Assembly (NCBI RefSeq): GCF_947507565.1
Contig: NC_089181.1
Location: 124,001-188,000 of the forward strand
Origin: Oscarella lobularis
Lineage: Eukaryota > Porifera > Homoscleromorpha > Homosclerophorida > Oscarellidae
DNA length: 64,000 nucleotides
Direction: 5' to 3'
The translations under genes and the position numbers were made by a program. Of this stretch, positions 23,981-35,100 are shown piece by piece (within the stretch, counting starts at the first letter, position 1; every line of letters begins with the position of its first letter). The notes below the pieces were generated by a model. It made no database searches. It was given only the letters and a program-made list of their open reading frames with translations, and was not told where the DNA came from.

Positions 23981-26900
23981 ATGGCGACGGCGCTTTTTGT
24001 CGTCTTCGCCGCATCGACGTTTCTCGTCGCTTCGAACGCCATTTCGTGCTCGTCCGGCTGCGACGCAATTCCATCGTGTCCAGGAGGCTACGTCTTAGAC
24101 GATTGCAACTGTTCGCACTGCGCTCAACAGGAGGGAGACGAATGCGATCATCCCCACCGTCGAGACGGCGGCGACACGACGAGAAGACCGTTGATCTGCG
24201 ACCACGGCTTGAAATGCGCCAAACGCCACGGCGTACGCGTGTGCGAACGACGTAAGAAATCGCGCGCTCTCTCCCCCACTCGCTCGATCGCTCGCCCGCG
24301 TGCCCCCGCGTGCCCGCGCGCGCGTTCCTCTTCTCGTTCCTCTTCTCTTTCCCAACGCCGACGCCAATGTGTCTTTCCCTTCCTTCCGTCCCTTTTTTTT
24401 CTCTTTGTTCGCACGACTCACAAGTTGCGGTTTTTGGCACTTCCCCTTTACAGTTGTTCGAAGAGCAGTGGCGCCTCCGTGCGCAGAACCGACTCCGTGC
24501 ACAGCCGAACGCCAAGTGTGCGTAGCGACTCGCCGCCGAAACATCGAATGTAAAGGTAAGTCTATCGAGCGATCGATCGCGAAGCGTCCCCGATGCCAAT
24601 TTGCGAGCGACACTTGGTCGGCTTGGGCTCGCTGCCCATTCATTACTCGAGTTTGTCGCGCGACATTTTCACGCGAAGCCCGTCGCGAGCACGCACCCAG
24701 AAAGGCATGCATAAGCATTTTACTCTCATATTCTTAGCTGCGAATTGTTCGTTCCCTTTTCCATTCTACGGCTGTTCGATCGTTTCGCACGCGCACCGAC
24801 TGCGCACGTGCGCGTGTTGGAAGGAGAAAGCGTGCGCCTCGCCACACGAGTACTCCACGAACAAGGAATGCCGCACAGCGTTACGTTTCGCCGGTAAGTA
24901 TAGCACGACTTTTTTCCCCCCTGCCCCCGCAGGGAAATAATATATTAGCACATTCGGCGACGGCATCTGGTATCGACTGGTGTCGCGCCCTTCCCCCTTC
25001 CCCCTCCCCCCGCCGCCGCCGCTATCTTCGCACGATCTGTCGGGCGACGCGAGATCGATTATCATAATAGTCGGGGAGCGCGCAATCCCATTTTCCTTCC
25101 TCTTCCTAAATATTTTTAATAATAACCCCCAGGCGAAAGACGACGTTCGATTCTTCCGAGATGCGTTCAAACCGATCTCGCATGTCCAATCGATTCGAAA
25201 TCAGCGTCGACGTCGACGTCATCATCGTCGTCATCGTGTTCGACGCGCCCCGAGTGCGAGTGCGACCAAAGCAAGTGTCCTCCCATCGATTGCCCCTCCG
25301 CAAATTATAAGGCCAAAGTGATTGTCCGAAAAAGGAACGTGCCCGGCACGTGTTGCCCTATGGTCGCCTGTCGGCAGGGTACGTCATAAGATTTATATCG
25401 TAACACGTGATTTATTGCATTTTTTTATTAAGAGGGTGTGACGCGCAAATGTTGGCGATGTCTTTGGACGGATCATTGGAACGATCGAGTTTTGAAATGT
25501 CCGCCGGATTCAAAGGCAAAACCCGGTGAGACGACGCTGGGCGGATGTTGCAAGTTGCCTTCGACGTGCGAGTGCGATCCAGCAAAATGTTCAATTCGAT
25601 GCTCATTATCTGAATATCCCGTGCTTCTGCGACGCGGTCTCGGCTATCCGGGACGATGCTGTGATGAATACGCTTGCAAAGCAGGTAAGAGAACGGGAGT
25701 CGATTTATTTTTAGACTTTTTTTTTCCTTCTTTAGACAATTCGTCTTGCATGCACAAAGGACAGAGATACGCTAGCGGCTCTCGGTGGAAAGAAGGTTGT
25801 CGAGATTGTTTGTGTTTTTCCACGATAGTCCAGTGCTTTCCTCCACAATGTCCCTCAAGTGAACCGTGTTTAAGATATGGCTCAGAAAGATCATCAGGGT
25901 GCTGTCCCAAGTGCTTAGGTAACCAATTGAAGATGATTGCCAGAAAAACGAGTTTTCATAATTTACATCTAGAACTTGCTAGTGCCGGTGCCGTCTCCTT
26001 TGATGTCCCCAAAGAGAGCGGCGACGGAGATACAGATTCCGCTGCCTACCAAGTTTGTCGCGAACGTGGCGACGTCTATCATAAAGGAATGTGGATCGAG
26101 GATGGCCGCATGTTTCACACTTCAGACAAGTGGACCCGAAGACTGCGGACATCGGAGCCGCTGACGTGCGAGGGTTGTCGTTGCAATAGCAACGCCAGTC
26201 GACGAGCAGGCAGCCAAGGCGATACCCTCTGCGTTCCGTGTCCCTGTTTACCGGGATGCCAGAGCGGAAACGGCGTTTGCGACAAGCCGGCGTCGCGATG
26301 CAACGGACTTTGCCTCTTCACTAACGACGAAAAGAAAACGGACTTTTTTTTCCCCGGCGACCAATGGACGTACAAATGCCGCGAATATCGGTGCATGGAC
26401 GACGGTCAGATAACGTGGGCGAGCGTGTGCGTGTCGCAACCGCCCGCCTGCGTCGAGGGAAGCCTCGTCGATCTTCGCGACGAATGTTGCGAAGTATGCA
26501 GTCGACGTAAGTCTTGGGTGGTGGTGGGTGGGGAGGGGGGGACTCACTGAGCTAGCGCTAATCGAGCTAAACCAACTAAGCCATGCTAAGCGCAATTGAC
26601 CAGACGCACTGACTAATCTTCTTGCATTGCTAATCAGCTTCTCTCTTCACAATAATCATTTGCTCGCTAAGTGACTTATCCGGCCTGATGACTCTAATTC
26701 TATTATGCTCGCCCACACTGTGGGGCCAATTCGCTCAAAACAAAGGATTAATTTCCTGTTCTGGCGGCAATTTGCAAGTATCGTCGACTGGCTGTCGGCC
26801 GTCGTTGACGAGACCACGCACATGTAGCCGCCGCCCTCACGAAAAATGTTTTCTTTTTACTCTACAGCATGCCGCGAAAATATAACGTGCAATCATATGC

Positions 26901-28683
26901 CGAGATGCACTGGCGATCTTACGTACGAACGAAACAAGTTTGGCTGTCGCAAGTCGTGCACGTGCGTGAAGGAAGGTGGGTTAGCTCGATCATAGAGGAG
27001 AGAGGAAACTGAACGTTGTGGGGTCCCATCTCTTGTATCTACATTCGACTCATTTTTTCGTACATTTATACAGAGATAGCGATACAACCGTCAATCAATG
27101 CAGATTGCTCGAAAGAAGTGAAAAAATGCAAGCCTTGTCCCTTCCCAACCATTCGGACGAAAGTGCGTTCCCTGCATCATTCATGCATTTATTTATACAA
27201 TTCTTTTGTTTGGCGACAGACTGGAAAGGGTTGCTGTAATTGCGTCTTGCCCGATCCATGCAAGGTACGTCTTCTCGTTATGCAAAAGATTACACTTGGC
27301 ATCCGTTTTGCACATGCATATGCATGTATGCAGTCGCGCGCGGCTCCTTTGTTAACCCCGCCGGTTTGACCGGTTTGCTTCAATGCGTGGCTTCTCACTT
27401 TTGTTTCCCGCGCAGTTGGCCACCTGTCCCCATTCCCTCCTATGTGTATCTGTCTACGAAACTACGTGTTCAGACGTCGCTTTGTGTGAACCTCGTGCCG
27501 CTTGCATCTATGGATTTCACAGTAAGACGTCGACGCATTATTGTCGTCGTCTAATTTCTCTTTGCCAGTTGTTCCTGATGTAAAACCAACGCCAATAGCG
27601 ATGACACCAACAGTAAACGTGAGGACGACGACGACCGCCTTTCCACCCTTGATTGCTTACACTGCCATTCTCATCAACGACTCATACAAACTCTACCGTG
27701 AAGACGATTTCCGGAATGATTACAGTCACCTGTGGGAGGGAGCTGTGATTGATGACGTCAAAACCATGGCTCCATACGATGAAGATAAAGATTGCACCCT
27801 GGTAGAGGATTTAGCAGATGTGTCTCAGAAGAATAGGCGGAAGCGGAGCACCAATCATCTGTTAGAAGAATAAAATATAAATATCAATCTTTGTAAATAG
27901 CAATTTCGCTTTTTTTAGTATTCCGGTTTTGATCACTGTTCGGGATTCAAAGGGTAAGCTCTTAGAACCGGAAGTCGTTGCAGAAAAAATTCGAAGCGGG
28001 CAGAAAACAGCTAAAACGTCAATATTTCCTTTTGTCTACGTCAACACGTACGCGCACTTCTGTGCCAATTACCAATCTCTATTGAAGCCGTCATTGCCGC
28101 CACCAGTATCAAGTAAGAAAGCGACGAAATTAAATGTTATAAATGACCGTTTATCCCCTTAGCTGAAATTAGTACGGATAAAGTGATCAGTACGGGTCCA
28201 GACGATAATCCGGTCAAGCCGAAGGAGGAGAGTCCGCCGCTTTCAAAAATTCTGCCTATTGCCGTGCCGACTAGTGTCATTGGCTGCGTTGTCTTGACGA
28301 TCTTTCTAGTCGTCGGTTTTTATTATTGTAAAGTGTCAATGCAAGAGCGAAGAATGATTCAACAATCGAAGGAAAGAAAACAAAGAAAAGTTCAATTGCG
28401 AGAACCGCAGATACAAGACGAGTTCGAAGTCAACTTAGAGGAGGAGGAGGCGGAGGAGCAGGAAGAAAGGAACATAGACATTGAGGAGAGGAGGAGAAGC
28501 AACGATGACACGCTCTCAATATCATCATCATTTGGAATAGAAATAGACGAGAACGCGGCGGAGGAATCATATACCAACTCCGTTGTCCGTTTAGATGAAG
28601 AGGCCGAGGTCGTGACGTCGCTTCGAGACGACGACGACGACGACGTTCACGTCCCCCAGCTCGTTGGAAGCACGTCGATTTAA
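23981..28683 (+). CDS. CRIM1-like cysteine-rich transmembrane protein
   Basis: Single-pass type I membrane protein resembling CRIM1, a BMP antagonist. ATG 23981 gives a signal peptide (ALFVVFAASTFLVASNA). An IGFBP-like module follows (CDAIPSCPGGYVLDDC, GLKCAKRHGVRVC), then repeated Cys-rich blocks with CRIM1/VWC signatures: CECDQSKCPPIDCP, GTCCPMVAC, GGCCKLPSTCECDPAKC, GRCCDEYAC, ASGSRWKEGCRDCLC and SGCCPKC. Antistasin-like stretches occur around 26160-26500 and 26880-26975. A Thr-rich segment leads to a conserved-looking region (27640-28090) containing the basic site NRRKRST. The transmembrane helix is SVIGCVVLTIFLVVGFYYC (about 28270-28335). A highly acidic cytoplasmic tail ends VPQLVGSTSI (TAA to 28683). 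Exons between 26640 and 27600 are the least certain. Confidence 0.7.
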
Positions 28684-28988
28684 CAGATTTATTTGAGAGA
28701 AAAGTATTATAAATGACTTTGAGTTGCGCAGACACTTAGTAGAAGTTAGATTCGCCGCCGGTTTGATTAACAATTAACGTTGCTGGAGTTTCTCTACGCA
28801 GATTTATCATTAATATTATTATTATTATTATTATTATCATTAGTAGAAATACGCAGCGACTTTATTAATTACAGAACGAAACAGCCTCCTAGCAACCGAA
28901 AAATAATTAACGGCCACCCACAATGCAGTGAGAAGAATTGAATAGCTAGCTAAGAAAAATCTGTGCCTCAACCGAGATGCTCTAATCC
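28684..28988. other. Convergent 3' intergenic region with ATT microsatellite
   Basis: About 305 nt between two stop codons facing each other. It holds an ATT repeat (about 28812-28838) and AT-rich sequence compatible with 3' UTRs. No gene is seen. Confidence 0.7.
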
Positions 28989-30356
28989 TCACAGTGTCTT
29001 CAGGGCAAGATCCAAGCCAACAGCCTTACCAGCAAGCTCAAAAAGACCCGGAGCGAGACGCATGACGCTGAAGCCGATCGCCCCATACGTCAGCAATCGA
29101 ACGGACACTTCCATCCACACCTGTTCCCTCCACGGCCGACTGCGATCATAGGGAACAACATAGGGGAGACCCTTGAGGGCAACCTCTTTCATTACAAAGC
29201 GTACTATCCCCAAAAGCGAGCAGCCGAGAAACCAGCGAAGAGCGCACGTGATACAGACCATTTTCGACGGCCACGTCACGTGGAGGAGCGTCCCGTCGTC
29301 GGGAAGGGAATCGGTTAAGAGGTCCCCGACGTACCAAACGCTCCACGCCACACCCACACCGACGCCGACGATTTTGCACGTGTCGCCTCGCGCCGGACAC
29401 CAGACGTATTGTTTGGGATAAATTGCCATGAGAGCTATGCCGACTGCCATGACGACGAGCGGCGAATAGGAAGTGTGGGCGATGAAGTCGTCCATTGGGT
29501 CGAGAAAGAACGATCCGGCGACGAGAAAGACGACGGCGACGCTGAATCCAGCTAAGAGATCCTAGGAGCAATGGAAAGAAAATAAATAATAATATAATAG
29601 ATTATCTCTTTATGCTGACCAATAAGGTGTGAACGCCAAGGTAGAGTCGACTGAGACAAACAAGCAAGCACCACACACTCGCAATGACAAAGCCGACGTC
29701 CGAAGGAAACTTCACAAATATTCAAATTAACATTTTTCCCGCGCTCTCTCCCTCCCCCCTCGGACACGCCCCCTCCTTACGTCATATCTTTCGCGAGCGA
29801 GCATCCAACAGCCGTACGGTATGGAAGCGGCGACAATAGCGTGCGTCGACGGAAAACCGTACTCGTTATCGAACCACGTTTCGAGTCGTTTTACTGGTTT
29901 GGGTGGGCGTGGCCATTTGAGAACGTCTTTCAGCGCCTGGCCCGTGTACATGACCAGCGTCCACAGGTAAACAATGCGACGAGCAATGTGAAAGTCGACG
30001 TCCCAGACGAGAAAGGGTAGAAACGTTATGTAGAAGATCTCGCCGCCTAGGCCCGATGAGAAACGAAAGAGAAGATCGAAGAAGAAGTGGCCTCGTATCG
30101 ATTTCGCGCTAGTGCCGACGCTTCCGACGTCGCCGTTGCTCGCGCTATCGCTTTTTGGGTCCGAATTCGATGCGGGGATTTTGTTTCGATAGATTATGCC
30201 GTTGCTAACTGGGCCGTTCTTCGTTCCGTTGCTTTGAGGGGCCTCGGTGCGCGAAAACTTGCCGCCAAGCTCTTCTGCAGTGTAGGGAACGCCGCAGAAA
30301 TGCTGAAAGCGCATGACGTGAATCGGATCCTTTAGATACGAGACAATGCGACTCAT
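28989..30356 (-). CDS. SGPP1: Sphingosine-1-phosphate phosphatase
   Basis: ER-membrane lipid phosphatase of the PAP2 family that dephosphorylates sphingosine-1-phosphate. ATG 30356 gives MSRIVSYLKDPIHVMRFQHF, a Ser/Asn-rich variable segment, then FRFSSGLGGEIFYITFLPFL. The three PAP2 catalytic blocks are present: ALKDVLKWPRPPKP, EYGFPSTHAIVA and LSRLYLGVHTLLD. The remainder is hydrophobic, with multiple membrane helices (DLLAGFSVAVVFLVAG, VVMAVGIALMAIYP, KIVGVGVGVAWSVWYVG), and ends AGKAVGLDLALKTL. Three or so exons are split by introns near 29760 and 29570. SGPP1 and SGPP2 cannot be separated. Confidence 0.92.
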
Positions 30357-31540
30357 CGTTGTAGCGGAGGAAAGGGAGGAGCTTTTGTACGGGAATTCAG
30401 TATGTTCCTTTCTTTTTTCGAAGCTTTTTTGCGACGCTTCCTTTGGTTAGAAAAAGACGAAATCGCCTCGATTTCAGTTGCGAGCGCATTTCTTTCGTGA
30501 ATAACCTAAAACGGACGTTCACCGCTTGCCTGTGCCTTCCCACGGATTCTCTAGAATCCGAGGCCTTCCATTTTGATCAATTCGGCGAGAAAACCGTCAA
30601 TTCGATCGCAGGCTAAGCGAAAACGAAGTCTGGACTACGTACGAGCAAATACGTGACCGACCACAAGTTCTAGTTCGTGCAAATTTTATTTCCACACATC
30701 GCCAATGATTTTTACACTCGTGCAGTACTAAAAAAAATCCAAAATCTAACGTGTCCGGCTTACCTTTCCTTCTTCTGTCTTCGTCGTCGTTTTTCCTTCA
30801 GCGGGCGACCTAAAAAATCGTATCAGTCACTGTCAAATAATCGTTGTACGTACCTTTTGATTTGCGTCCGTATTAGCGTTATCCAGGCTACACCGCGTGG
30901 AGGTTCGGACGCTTCGTAGCCCAGGTGAGTCTTCGCAAAGCGATGACCCCCTTCCAAAAAGTTTCGGGCGAGTTGCGGGTCCTCGGCCACTCCATTCAGT
31001 ACCCACCTGGATGAGGATCGGCCCCTAATACCGAAACCCCGGTGCGCTGGTACCAAAGCCTTCGGTATGTCTTCCTGAGAAGAACCGGGCCTTGTGAAGT
31101 GGAGAGAGGCTGACCGCTGTTTGTAGGAGTCGACAATGAAGACAGTGCAATGGAGGAATCGAAGGCTCCTGGGCTGGATCATCGTCGGTCTAATCGCGTC
31201 GTTCGGGTGAGAAAAGTGCCGGCAACCAGACCATAGTTGAACACCCCCTCCAAGCCGTATCCACTCAGCCTAACGCGGATCGTGCTTGTTGACGACAATA
31301 AGACCTCGAACGATCCGTCTGCCCAGTGCGTAAAGCGAGGCCGAAGCCCCCCATCGCCCCGCTTACGGGCTCCGGCACGGAATTAACCGTGGGCCACGCT
31401 GAGTTCCAACTATCCTTCCTTGCCTTCTGCCAAATCTCCCGAGCCAGTCCTCTCAAGGATGAGACGCGGCGAACCGCGACGCACCCACCCTCAGCCGCAA
31501 CTGAAGGAAGATCGGTGTGCGCTTCGCTTTTAACCGTGTA
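30357..31540. other. Unexplained intergenic stretch, GC-rich and open on both strands
   Basis: The part before 30680 shows nothing recognisable. From about 30780 to 31540 composition shifts to GC-rich and reading frames are open on both strands. On minus, 31182-30860 reads a basic protein-like stretch (PPRGVAWITLIRTQIKR) followed by a GTACGT donor and an apparent exon at 30813-30767. On plus, 31137 reads MKTVQWRNRRLLGWIIVG before a GTGAGA donor. None of these frames matches a family known to me. It could be a decayed mobile element, an unrecognised gene or a non-coding transcript. Confidence 0.4.
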
Positions 31541-31604
31541 GCTCCGCCCAGCGCGCTCATTGGTCCGTTGAGGTCACGTGGGGCTCAGCTAGCGCTCTGA
31601 TTGG
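31541..31604 (+). promoter_or_regulatory. Promoter elements upstream of the DMAC1-like/polybromo unit
   Basis: A GC box core (CTCCGCCC at 31542-31549), an inverted CCAAT (ATTGG at 31559-31563), an E-box CACGTG (31575-31580) and a second ATTGG (31600-31604) cluster within 64 nt. The arrangement suits a TATA-less housekeeping promoter. It is the only obvious promoter before the polybromo start codon. Confidence 0.5.
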
Positions 31605-31743
31605 TTCCACCGAATACAGGCGCGAATTCGTAAACCGGTTTGACCGTTGATTGCAAAATGATTTGTCAGCATTTTATTTTTGGCAAGGAAATGATGTAAG
31701 CGTATGATGTAAGGCACGATCATCGCGTCGCCTCAAGTTCAAG

Positions 31744-31815
31744 ATGGCGAAGAATGCCTCGTGGACGCCGTTCTCTTTTCTATACGGCTTCGTCTTTTAC
31801 GCTTCGCGTAGATAA
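31744..31815 (+). CDS. Small upstream ORF, 23 codons
   Basis: ATG in a good context (CAAGATGGCG) reads MAKNASWTPFSFLYGFVFYASRR then TAA. It is aromatic-rich and ends 47 nt before the DMAC1-like ATG. It may be a regulatory upstream ORF; there is no evidence that the peptide is stable. Confidence 0.3.
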   Translation: MAKNASWTPFSFLYGFVFYASRR

Positions 31816-31862
31816 TCGGTAGGGATAAAAGCAGTTTCGCGCGCGCTCGACCGTTTTCACCG

Positions 31863-32133
31863 ATGTCCCGGAACTCGAATCGAGACAGCAGCGATTGTTT
31901 CGCTTGCAGACTAACTGGCTGCTTCGGAGCGTATCTAGGAGCCGTCTACGTGCTTTACGAACGCAGCAGACTCCCAAAAGGTCACAAGAATAGGCCGTGG
32001 ACAGCCGCAGTCGCATCGAGTAGGTCGCCGATCGAAAGGGGGCCCCCTCGCTCTCAATTCCATCTTGTTTTTAGTTCTAGTTGCTTGCGGTACAGCCTAT
32101 CTTACACTGCCACGCAAGCAACGCTCGAAATGA
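31863..32133 (+). CDS. DMAC1: DMAC1/TMEM261-like small two-helix mitochondrial membrane protein
   Basis: Seventy-one codons in two exons, 31863-32019 and 32075-32133, with a 55-nt GTAGGT...TTTTAG intron. The protein reads SDCFACRLTGCFGAYLGAVYVLYERSRLPKG, then RPWTAAVASILVACGTAYL and a basic end (PRKQRSK). The CxxCR motif beside a first Gly-rich helix, a short loop and a second helix match DMAC1, a respiratory complex I membrane-arm assembly factor (human C-SCRVLSGLGLMGAGGYVY). The TGA stop at 32131-32133 overlaps the polybromo ATG at 32130-32132. If the intron is retained, this frame continues in phase into polybromo. The family call rests on short similarity. Confidence 0.6.
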
Positions 32134-35100
32134 GCGCACAACGACGCTTACGATCGAAGAGACCGCGAGAAGAAGAAGAAATCGACTCTGAAACGGAAAT
32201 TGAGCCGCCATCGAAATGTTCGGCTATCGAAACCGAAGAAGAAGAGGAGAATCAAGAGGGAAAGTGGCCCAAAAGACAAAGAAGAAAAGTAAATAGTGCA
32301 ATACAGTACATAAAAACTGAATTTTCAAAATTTGCTTTTTAGACTCAAAAAGGCCTCGAATTGGAGCAACTTTTTCGTCGACCGTCATCAACTGAAACGG
32401 CTTCATCAGCAAAGGATGTTAGTGACAGCGGCGGAATGACTCCAACGACGGAGATGACTGAAAAAACTCAATCATCAGAATCGCCGGATTCCGATCCTCG
32501 AGAAGATCCTTTGTCGATTTTGTACGAGACCGTTGTCGAGTATCGTGACGAAAGTGGGCGTAGATTGTCGGATATCTTCCAAAAATTGCCTTCAAAATCG
32601 GTTTATTCAATGGGGAGAAAAATAGTTGCGTTTAGAAATCGCGTCTTTTCCTTTAGAAATATCCGAATTATTATCGCGTGATTGTCGAGCCTATTGATCT
32701 GAAAATGATTGGAGCGAAATTGAAGGTTAGAACAGAACAGCGTCGGTCACATGACACGAATTTCTATCGTAGAATGGCGACTATAAAGACGTTCTCGATT
32801 TGGAAAGCGACTTGACTCTCATGGTGAAAAATGCGCGACACTTCAACGAACCCACGTCACAAGTCTACAAGGTCACAAGAACTATCAATTAATAGATCTG
32901 CATTAATTACTTTAATTTTTCGACGGCTAGGACGCGACGACATTGAATAAAATCGTGAAAGCAAAGAAAAGGGAATTGAGATTGAGACCGCGAAAACTCG
33001 TTGATCCATCTCAAATGGATCTCTACAAATCCGTCGCCGAATTCAGAAACAAACACGGTAGACTATTGAGTGAAGCCTTTCAAGAATTACCATCAGAAAA
33101 GTATTTATTTTCCTTTTTTCTAAACATTTATTACGTATGGTCTTATTCTTCTTAGGGAGTATCCAAATTATTATGTAACTATTGCTGAACCCATGTGTTT
33201 TTCTATGGTCTTTGAGAATATTCAAGTAGGATGTCACTTTGTGTGTGATACGCTTGCTCAGTTCTTCGTGTTTTATGCAGAAGGGAATGTATGAAACGGT
33301 GGAACAGTTGGAAGAACACTTGATGCTCATTTTTCTGAATGCTCGAACGTTTAACGAATCATCATCAAGAATCTACAAGGTTACATTCTAATTATATCAC
33401 TGATGGAATGGAGAATAGATAGGCTTTTAATTAAAATAGGATGCGACGAAATTAATGCACGTGACACAGGAGAAAAAGAGAGCACTGACAGAGCCTTCAC
33501 CGCCACCAGAAAAAGATCAGGTACCCTCATTAGGGTAGACAAGCCCATAAAACAACTTTCATTTATTTATTCCTAGGAGGAATTAGTAAAAGTTGCAAGT
33601 AGGCAAAGTTTTGGAAGGTAAGCGATATAATATTAGGAGGGGGGCCCCTAAGGTCAAGGAGTAGTAGAGAATCCTCAAGCCAAGAAGGCGCGGCAGTGAA
33701 TTTGGATGAAACGGCGGCGGTTGACGGCGATTTGACGCAGCGTCTCCGCAATTTATACGACGCCGTTCGCGAGCATCGGGTGAGAAGGGGAGAAAGGCCC
33801 ACTCTTAATTTGTTTCCTGTAATTTTCATGGGCTAGGATTCCAACGAGAGACAAATCAGCGATTCTCTTCTTTCTCTTTCAAACAACGAAATCAACATGG
33901 AAACGATTTTGAAAAAAATCGAATCCAACAAAGTACAAGAACAAAACCACAATCTCATTTTTTTTATTAAAATTTCGTTTAGTATTTGAATGAGGACGAC
34001 TGTCTCGCCGACTTTGACTTCATGCTCTCAAACGTTCAAATTTCACACGACGCCGAATCTCAATTATTCAAGGTAGAGAGAAACCAACGTTGTATCTTTT
34101 GGGCTCAATAATCACTTTGGATCAGGACGCAGAACAATTGATACAGCTGCTCAAAGTTCTTCGTGAACCAGAAGAAATTCCCGGTGGGTTTGTTTCTCTT
34201 TTTTGAAGGACAACATTTTTTAATTCGCTTCAGATCTTCCCGCTGAAATCCAAACTTTTACTCTAAGCAAAAAAGTCTACGTGCTTGGTTCGGAATTGGG
34301 CAGCTACCTTGGTCTGACGAGAGGCGAAATATTCAAACGGTACGCGGCGGCGTTTTGAATCGTCTTTATGACGGATTCTCCCCAGGTTTCCGTTTCTCGC
34401 GCGAAAGACGGCATCAGCAGAAGAAAGAAAGCAGTTGCTATCACAAGGCAAGTTAGGGGCATTTCATTTTTCATTTTGAAGGTTTTTTCCTTGCAGGAAT
34501 GACGTCAAGCGGGGGTCATTCTCTCACGTTACTTCTCGCTAAAGATGCGGCTCATGTATTGGTGGAGCAGCGCATTAGAGAGCAAAGGTCAGCGTCAAAA
34601 AAACTAATTTTATATTATAAGACTATTTTCTTTTTTGCTAGTCAAAAGAGGATGATGTCACCGTCAGCGTCCTACGTCGGTTCTTCGGACGTTGGACTTC
34701 GATTCCGATATCTTCCCCAAGAATTTCTCCATCATTTGGCCTGTTCGAATGACGTCGATTCGCCGCCGACGCATCCGCAGGCGATCGACGCTCTACCGGA
34801 GGCGAGACTCGAGGAGCAATACGTGCTTCTGGAAACCGTAAAAGCGTGCAAGGTAAGGGTTTTTTTTTCTTTACACGACTCTGTCAAAGAAAAAAAACGA
34901 TTTATAAAGGACGCTAATGGAAGGGAAATCAGCTCGCTTTTTCTCGAGTTGCCTAGCAGACTGGTAGAGATTATCCGAGCTAATTCGAGTGTCGAAATAT
35001 CGCGCGTTTAATTAACAGGTGTATCCTCACTATTATCAAATAATTCGAAAGCCAATGAGCATAAGAAAGATCGAGGGAAAAATTCGTAGTCAAGCAGTCA

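Noticed and set aside
24095-24718. Minus-strand frame of about 207 codons
   Set aside because: It lies antisense to CRIM1-like exons and a GC-rich intron. Low-complexity Arg/Gly/Ala composition argues against a gene.
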